Shown here one piece after another: positions 6,337 to 9,645 of a DNA stretch of 9,645 nucleotides; within the stretch, counting starts at the first letter, position 1, and each line of letters begins with the position of its first letter. The notes beneath the pieces were generated by a model, which saw only the letters and a program-made list of their open reading frames with translations, was not told where the DNA came from and searched no databases. A program made the translations under genes and the position numbers. Origin of the DNA: Actinomycetes bacterium (GTDB lineage: Bacteria; Actinomycetota; Actinomycetes; Actinomycetales; Cellulomonadaceae); assembly GCA_023428465.1 (NCBI GenBank), contig JAEYXM010000217.1:1-9645 (forward strand), written 5' to 3'.

Positions 6337-7014
6337 ATGACGAGCGTGCTGTTGGCGGAGGATGACCCCACCATTGCCGAACCGTTGGCTCGTGCGCTCG
6401 GACGCGAGGGTTACGACGTCGTCGTGCAAGGGACGGGTCAAGGCGCGATCGACGCGGCGCCCGGGGCCGACCTGCTGATCCTCGACCTCGGCCTGCCGGA
6501 CATGGACGGCCTGGACGTGGCCCGCTGGGTGCGCGGCCGCGGCCTCGCGACGCCCATCCTGGTGCTCACGGCACGCGCGGACGAGGTGGACCTCGTCGTC
6601 GGCCTGGACGCCGGTGCGGACGACTACGTGACCAAGCCGTTCCGGCTCGCCGAGCTCCTCGCCCGCGTCCGGGCCCTGTTGCGCCGCACGCACGGGGAGA
6701 GCGGCGACGGCGACGAGCTGTCGGCCAAGGACGTGCGGATGGACCTGGCCGCGCACCGCGCCTTCCAGGGCGACCGGGAGCTGCACCTGACCGCCAAGGA
6801 GTTCGAGCTGCTGCGCGTGCTCGTCCGCGAGGCCGGGTCGGTGGTCCCGCGCGAGACCCTCATGCGGGAGGTCTGGGACACGGACCCCACCGGCTCCACC
6901 AAGACCCTCGACATGCACGTGTCGTGGCTGCGGCGCAAGCTCGGGGACGACGCCGCCGACCCCCGCTACATCGCCACCGTCCGCGGCATGGGCTTCCGGT
7001 TCGAGACTCGCTGA
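6337..7014 (+). CDS. OmpR/PhoB-family response regulator, 225 aa
   Basis: This is a DNA-binding response regulator of the winged-helix class. The receiver domain (1-115) begins MTSVLLAEDDPTIAEPLARAL with the acidic cluster E8-D9-D10, phospho-acceptor D50 in LLILDLGLPDMDG, T78 in ILVLTARAD, and K100 in DDYVTKPF. The OmpR-type effector domain (about 128-223) carries the typical LTAKEFELLRVLV, a TKTLDMHVSWLRRKLGDD recognition helix, and the terminal YIATVRGMGFRFE wing. Length and domain order are standard. The HAMP kinase gene starts two bases after this stop codon, so the two form an operon and pair. The gene is divergent from the first two-component operon with 133 bp between the starts. The target genes are not evident from the neighbours. 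Confidence 0.96.
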   Translation: MTSVLLAEDDPTIAEPLARALGREGYDVVVQGTGQGAIDAAPGADLLILDLGLPDMDGLDVARWVRGRGLATPILVLTARADEVDLVVGLDAGADDYVTKPFRLAELLARVRALLRRTHGESGDGDELSAKDVRMDLAAHRAFQGDRELHLTAKEFELLRVLVREAGSVVPRETLMREVWDTDPTGSTKTLDMHVSWLRRKLGDDAADPRYIATVRGMGFRFETR

Positions 7015-7015
7015 C

Positions 7016-8350
7016 GTGCGGCGCCGCGTCCTCCAGGCGACCATCGCGGCCGTCACGGTCACCGTCGTCCTGCTGGGCATCCCGCTCGCGTTCTACGGCG
7101 CCAGGCTGGTCCGGGACACCGAGCTGCGCCAGCTCTCGGACCGCGCGGAGGCCCTCGGGCGTCAGGTCGAGGCCCGCATCACGCTCGAGCGCGAGCTCAC
7201 GGAGGACATGCTCGAGCCGTACGTCGGCGGCGGCGAGCGCGTGGCCGCGTCGGTGTCGGTGGTGGCACCCGACGGGACGCGCATCCGCGCCGGCGACCCC
7301 GTGGAGGGGCAGGCGTACTCGGAGGTCGTGACGACCGAGTCCAACGCGGTCGTGCTCCTGTCCGTGTCGTACTGGGACGTGTTCTGGCGGACGGCCCGCG
7401 CGGTGGCCCTCGTCGTCGCGGCGTCGTTCGTCGCGTTCGCGGCGGGCATCGCGATGGCCCTGTGGCAGGCGCAACGGCTCGCGGCGCCGCTCGTGTACCT
7501 CGCCGCGAGTGCCGAGCAGCTCGGGTCCGGTCAGGTGCGCCCGCGCCTGCAACCCTCCGGAGTGGAGGAGATCGACCTCGTCGCCGCGGAGCTCGCGCGC
7601 AGCTCCGACCGGCTCGCCGGGCGGCTCGCGGCCGAGCGCCAGTTCGCGGCGGACGCGTCGCACCAGCTGCGTACGCCGCTGACCGCGCTGTCGATGCGGC
7701 TGGAGGAGATCACGCTCGCGACCGAGCGCGACGACGTCCGCGACGAGGCGCGCATCGCGCTCGAGCAGGTGGAGCGGCTCGTCGGGGTCGTCGACGACCT
7801 GCTGACCCGGTCGCGGCGCGCGACGGGCGGGACGACGGAGGCGGTGCACCTCGCGGACGTCCTGCAGCAGCAGCGGGAGGAGTGGGGGCCGACGTTCGAG
7901 CGCGCGGGCCGTCTCCTGCGGGTCGACGTCCCGCAGGGCGTGGCGGTGCTCGCTACGCCGGGCGCGCTCGCCCAGGTCCTGGCCACGCTCATCGAGAACT
8001 CGCTCAAGCACGGCGGCGGCACCACCACGGTGCGCTCGCGGCCGTCGGGTCCGGGCGGTGCGGTCGTCGTCGAGGTCGCGGACGAGGGCCCGGGCGTGCC
8101 CGACGACCTGGCGCCGCGCATCTTCGAGCGCGAGGTGACCTCAGGCCGTGGGACGGGCCTCGGGCTGGCCCTCGCGCGCGACCTCGTCGCCGCCGACGGC
8201 GGGCGGCTCGAGCTCGCCCAGCGGCGTCCGCCCGTCTTCGCGGTGTTCCTGGCGGGTGTCCCGCGGTCCCTCGACCCCGACGTCGTGCTGCCCCGCGGTG
8301 CGCGCATCGACCTCACCCGGCGCGGGCGCCGGCGCCGCACCCGCCGTTGA
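7016..8350 (+). CDS. HAMP-domain sensor histidine kinase, 444 aa
   Basis: This is the membrane sensor kinase paired with the OmpR-type regulator. The N-terminal transmembrane helix (about 8-28) is followed by an extracytoplasmic sensor region of about 100 residues (29-126), a second helix (127-150), and a HAMP linker (about 151-203). The phospho-acceptor helix is FAADASHQLRTPLTALSMRL with H216. The ATPase domain has N-box LIENSLKHGG (N328), G1 DEGPG (356-360) and G2 GRGTGLGLALA (377-387). It ends with a short extension that is very basic (RRGRRRRTRR). The start is GTG at 7016, leaving a single base after the upstream TGA; no good Shine-Dalgarno is seen, so translation probably depends on coupling to the regulator. 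The last 210 bp, including the G2 box, overlap antisense with the tail of the convergent gtrA frame. The signal is unknown. Confidence 0.95.
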   Translation: MRRRVLQATIAAVTVTVVLLGIPLAFYGARLVRDTELRQLSDRAEALGRQVEARITLERELTEDMLEPYVGGGERVAASVSVVAPDGTRIRAGDPVEGQAYSEVVTTESNAVVLLSVSYWDVFWRTARAVALVVAASFVAFAAGIAMALWQAQRLAAPLVYLAASAEQLGSGQVRPRLQPSGVEEIDLVAAELARSSDRLAGRLAAERQFAADASHQLRTPLTALSMRLEEITLATERDDVRDEARIALEQVERLVGVVDDLLTRSRRATGGTTEAVHLADVLQQQREEWGPTFERAGRLLRVDVPQGVAVLATPGALAQVLATLIENSLKHGGGTTTVRSRPSGPGGAVVVEVADEGPGVPDDLAPRIFEREVTSGRGTGLGLALARDLVAADGGRLELAQRRPPVFAVFLAGVPRSLDPDVVLPRGARIDLTRRGRRRRTRR

Positions 8351-8791
8351 CGCGGCGCGGCCCCGCGCGGCCAGCGGGCCGACGGCGGTGAAGACGAAGG
8401 CGCGGTACGCGACGTAGCGGAAGATCGTGCCGAGGCCGATGCCGACGATGTTCGCGGCGTTGTCGGCGAGCGCGGACTGCAGTCCGAGCACGTAGTGCGA
8501 GAACGCGAGGGTGCCCAGCGAGATGCCCATCCCGACGACGTTCATCACGGCGAAGGTGACGAGCTCACGGGTGGGGTCGGCGGTGCGCCGGTGGGCGAAG
8601 GTCCAGTACCGGTTGCCGAGCCAGGACACGAGGGTCGCGACGGCGACGGCGGTGCCCCGGGACAGCAGGGGCCGGCCCTCGAGGGGCGTGGAGAGCACGT
8701 AGCAGAGGAGGTTGAACAGGCCGAGGTCGACGACGAAGGCCACGCCGCCCACCGAGCCGAAGCGCATGAGCTCCGGGAGCCGGTTCCGCAT
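8141..8791 (-). CDS. GtrA family membrane protein, 216 aa with a long unusual C-terminal tail
   Basis: GtrA proteins are small membrane proteins linked to flipping of polyprenyl-phosphate sugars or to organising cell-wall glycosylation. Residues 1-135 are a complete GtrA domain: RFGSVGGVAFVVDLGLFNLL, a second helix ending SWLGNRYWTFAHRR, then LVTFAVMNVVGMGISLGTLAFSHYVL and a closing ANIVGIGLGTIFRYVAYRAFVF (positions 112-135), giving four membrane helices. Family members are usually only about 130-170 residues. Here the frame runs on for about 80 residues rich in Ala, Pro, Arg and Glu with no family resemblance, and those codons are mostly antisense to the second kinase. I start at ATG 8791-8789 because the GtrA domain begins there and a TACCCT hexamer lies exactly 6 nt upstream. 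The frame stays open further upstream, but those codons overlap purE on the other strand. Function specific to this organism is unknown. Confidence 0.88.
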   Translation of the reverse strand: MRNRLPELMRFGSVGGVAFVVDLGLFNLLCYVLSTPLEGRPLLSRGTAVAVATLVSWLGNRYWTFAHRRTADPTRELVTFAVMNVVGMGISLGTLAFSHYVLGLQSALADNAANIVGIGLGTIFRYVAYRAFVFTAVGPLAARGRAASTAGAAPAPAPGEVDARTAGQHDVGVEGPRDTRQEHREDGRTPLGELEPPAVGGDEVAREGQPEARPTA

Positions 8792-8803
8792 CCGTCCAGG
8801 GTA
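8792..8803 (-). promoter_or_regulatory. Candidate leaderless -10 element of gtrA
   Basis: On the minus strand TACCCT (8803-8798) is followed by GGACGG and then ATG. It is the same hexamer with the same spacing as at the first kinase gene. No Shine-Dalgarno lies upstream, and the -35 zone would fall near the left arm of the intergenic inverted repeat. Confidence 0.55.
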
Positions 8804-8825
8804 GACGCGCGCCGCGCGCCGTAGC

Positions 8826-8916
8826 CCGACAGGGGTCCCAGGGCCGGCGTCCACCCGCGTCGCCCCGGGGCCGGCCGGTGTCGGGGCGACCCTGTCGGCC
8901 CTGCTGCCCCTGTCGG
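8826..8916. repeat. Long interrupted inverted repeat between gtrA and purE
   Basis: Three nested stems share nearly one centre: 8826-8835 with 8907-8916 (CCGACAGGGG/CCCCTGTCGG, 10 bp), 8839-8846 with 8896-8903 (8 bp), and 8859-8867 with 8882-8890 (GTCGCCCCG/CGGGGCGAC, 9 bp), closing on a 14-nt loop. It lies between the predicted gtrA promoter and purE and follows no gene end, so an ordinary terminator role is not obvious. The 9-nt repeats next to it offer an alternative right arm at 8890-8898. Confidence 0.6.
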
Positions 8917-8936
8917 CCCTGATGGCCCTGATGGAC
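8892..8936. repeat. Five tandem degenerate 9-nt units upstream of purE
   Basis: The units are CTGTCGGCC (8892-8900), CTGCTGCCC, CTGTCGGCC (8910-8918, identical to the first), CTGATGGCC and CTGATGGAC (8928-8936). They lie in the gtrA-purE gap and partly overlap the right arms of the inverted repeat. In the minus-strand frames they read as Gly-Gln or Arg-Ala periodic peptides, but there is no sign that this is coding. Confidence 0.8.
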
Positions 8937-8964
8937 ACGAGGGGCGGGACCGGGTTTGTCCCGG

Positions 8965-8999
8965 CAGAATGCGGGCGGGAAGTCGACGATGGGAGAGGG
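8965..8999 (+). promoter_or_regulatory. Candidate -10 box and ribosome binding site of purE
   Basis: CAGAAT at 8965-8970 could be a -10 box, which would start transcription about 23 nt before the gene. GGGAGAGGG at 8991-8999 runs right up to the ATG, with GGGAG about 4 nt from it, and is the likely ribosome binding site. Unlike its neighbours, purE therefore appears to have a leader. The -10 call is weak. Confidence 0.35.
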
Positions 9000-9539
9000 A
9001 TGAGCGAGCAGCCGCTGGTCGGTGTCGTGATGGGGTCGGACTCGGACTGGGGGGTGATGTCCGCAGCCGGTGAGGCGCTCGCCGAGTTCGGGGTGCCCTT
9101 CGAGGTGAACGTGATCTCCGCGCACCGCATGCCGGACGAGACGATCGCGTACGCGCGGTCCGCCGCGGAGCGCGGCCTGCGGGTCGTGATCGCGGGGGCG
9201 GGTGGCGCCGCGGCGCTGCCGGGCATGATCGCGGCCCTGACGCCGCTGCCGGTCGTGGGTGTCCCGGTGCCCCTCGCGCAGCTGGACGGCCTGGACTCCC
9301 TCCTGTCGATCGCGCAGATGCCGTCCGGCATCCCGGTCGCGACGGTCGCCGTCGGCGGTGCGCGCAACGCGGGGCTCCTCGCGGTGCGCATCCTCGCGGC
9401 AGGCGACGACGAGCGGGGCGCCCGCCTGCGCACCGAGCTGGTGGCATTCGCGGGCAAGCTCCGCGACCAGGCCGCCGCCAAGGGCGAGCGCCTGCGTGCG
9501 AAGGTCGCGGGGGAGCAGACGACCGGCTTCACCGCCTGA
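9000..9539 (+). CDS. purE: N5-carboxyaminoimidazole ribonucleotide mutase PurE, 179 aa
   Basis: PurE converts N5-carboxyaminoimidazole ribonucleotide to 4-carboxyaminoimidazole ribonucleotide in cytoplasmic purine synthesis, as a homo-octamer in the bacterial class I form. The protein starts MSEQPLVGVVMGSDSDW, with the substrate-binding SDSD at residues 13-16. It continues with ISAHR (catalytic His at 42), VVIAGAGGAAALPGMIAAL, PVVGVPVP, and SLLSIAQMPSGIPVATVAVGG, all hallmarks of the family. Length is typical of class I PurE. I use the ATG at 9000 because the homologous sequence starts there and it is preceded by a purine-rich ribosome binding site. An in-frame ATG at 8922 would add 26 residues unlike PurE. 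PurE of this class needs N5-CAIR made by PurK; purK is not adjacent here, whereas purK and purE are often neighbours in bacteria. A strong hairpin follows the stop. Confidence 0.96.
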   Translation: MSEQPLVGVVMGSDSDWGVMSAAGEALAEFGVPFEVNVISAHRMPDETIAYARSAAERGLRVVIAGAGGAAALPGMIAALTPLPVVGVPVPLAQLDGLDSLLSIAQMPSGIPVATVAVGGARNAGLLAVRILAAGDDERGARLRTELVAFAGKLRDQAAAKGERLRAKVAGEQTTGFTA

Positions 9540-9555
9540 CGCACACCTGACGGTC

Positions 9556-9591
9556 CGCGGCCCCGGCCCCAACGTGGGGACCGGGGCCGCG
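9556..9591 (+). terminator. Strong hairpin terminator after purE
   Basis: Seventeen bases after the purE stop, CGCGGCCCCGG (9556-9566) pairs perfectly with CCGGGGCCGCG (9581-9591), continued inside by CCCC/GGGG with one bulged A and a 5-nt AACGT loop. No T-tract follows, as is common for actinobacterial terminators. Confidence 0.75.
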
Positions 9592-9624
9592 CCGTCGCGC
9601 TCGACGCGCGATCACGAGCGGCTC

Positions 9625-9640
9625 GACCTAAGGTCACGGA
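9625..9640 (+). promoter_or_regulatory. Candidate leaderless promoter of the next gene
   Basis: TAAGGT (9629-9634) is followed by six bases (CACGGA) and then ATG at 9641, the same arrangement as at four other starts in the window. The hexamer sits in the palindrome GACCTAAGGTC (9625-9635), which could also be an operator half-pair. It follows the purE terminator by about 40 bp. Confidence 0.5.
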
Positions 9641-9645
9641 ATGGT
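9641..9645 (+). CDS. Probable start of a further gene, cut by the window edge
   Basis: Only ATGGT is visible. The call rests on its position: downstream of the purE terminator and exactly 6 nt after a TANNNT hexamer, as at the other predicted leaderless starts. Nothing can be said about the product. Confidence 0.35.

Noticed and set aside
6204..6374. 57-codon N-terminal extension of the first kinase
   Set aside because: It would cover the divergent promoter and the start of the opposite gene; homology-like sequence begins at GTG 6203, next to a -10-like box.
5032..7080. 682-codon minus-strand frame spanning the kinase-regulator junction
   Set aside because: It is a frame-shifted shadow of the first kinase and antisense to the OmpR-type regulator; no domain is recognisable.
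8879..8950. Collagen-like Gly-Gln-Arg repeats read on the minus strand
   Set aside because: They result from the 9-nt tandem units in an intergenic stretch; no start, ribosome binding site or continued domain supports a protein.
8922..8999. Earlier in-frame ATG for purE
   Set aside because: The 26 added residues do not resemble PurE and would include the purine-rich ribosome binding site of the better start.
8792..9637. Upstream extension of the gtrA frame across purE
   Set aside because: It is antisense to purE and its translation is not GtrA-like; the GtrA domain begins at ATG 8791.

Overview
The window is about 9.6 kb of very GC-rich DNA. The coding regions strongly prefer G or C at the third codon position, several starts are GTG, and several promoters sit almost on the start codon. 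The genes (NarL-type two-component pair with a MacB/FtsX-type ABC exporter, OmpR-type pair, GtrA, PurE) point to an actinobacterium. I favour a Micrococcales member close to Cellulomonas, but that placement is inference from protein flavour, not a search.

Layout. At 1-585 (minus) is the N-terminal part of a gene that runs off the left edge. It has a ubiquitin-like start followed by an FHA domain, like the N-termini of FtsK/SpoIIIE-EssC ATPases. At 698-6203 (minus) a four-gene block is transcribed right to left: a membrane histidine kinase (DesK/NarL class), its LuxR-type response regulator (ATGA overlap), an ABC ATPase, and an 870-residue FtsX-type permease (TGATG overlap). At 6337-8350 (plus) a second, unrelated two-component pair (OmpR-type regulator, HAMP kinase) is transcribed divergently from the first. 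At 8141-8791 (minus) a GtrA membrane protein converges on the second kinase, and the two reading frames overlap by 210 bp. At 9000-9539 (plus) is purE, followed by a strong hairpin terminator. A new gene appears to start at 9641, five bases before the window ends.

How the genes may work together. The first kinase and regulator probably control the adjacent ABC exporter, a common arrangement for sensing envelope stress or toxic compounds. The second pair is separate and of a different class; the 133 bp between the two systems holds both promoters and two neighbouring 12-bp palindromes. GtrA (polyprenyl-linked sugar handling) and PurE (purine synthesis) are housekeeping-type genes.

Most notable non-coding signals: (i) a repeated start architecture, (T/C)ANNNT followed by exactly 6 nt and then ATG or GTG, at five starts on both strands, which predicts leaderless mRNAs and locates one start missed by simple ORF calling and one at the window edge; (ii) a long interrupted inverted repeat with 9-nt tandem repeats between gtrA and purE, at a place where I would expect purK. 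I see no tRNA, rRNA, CRISPR array, transposase or phage gene. No gene-free stretch exceeds 300 bases.
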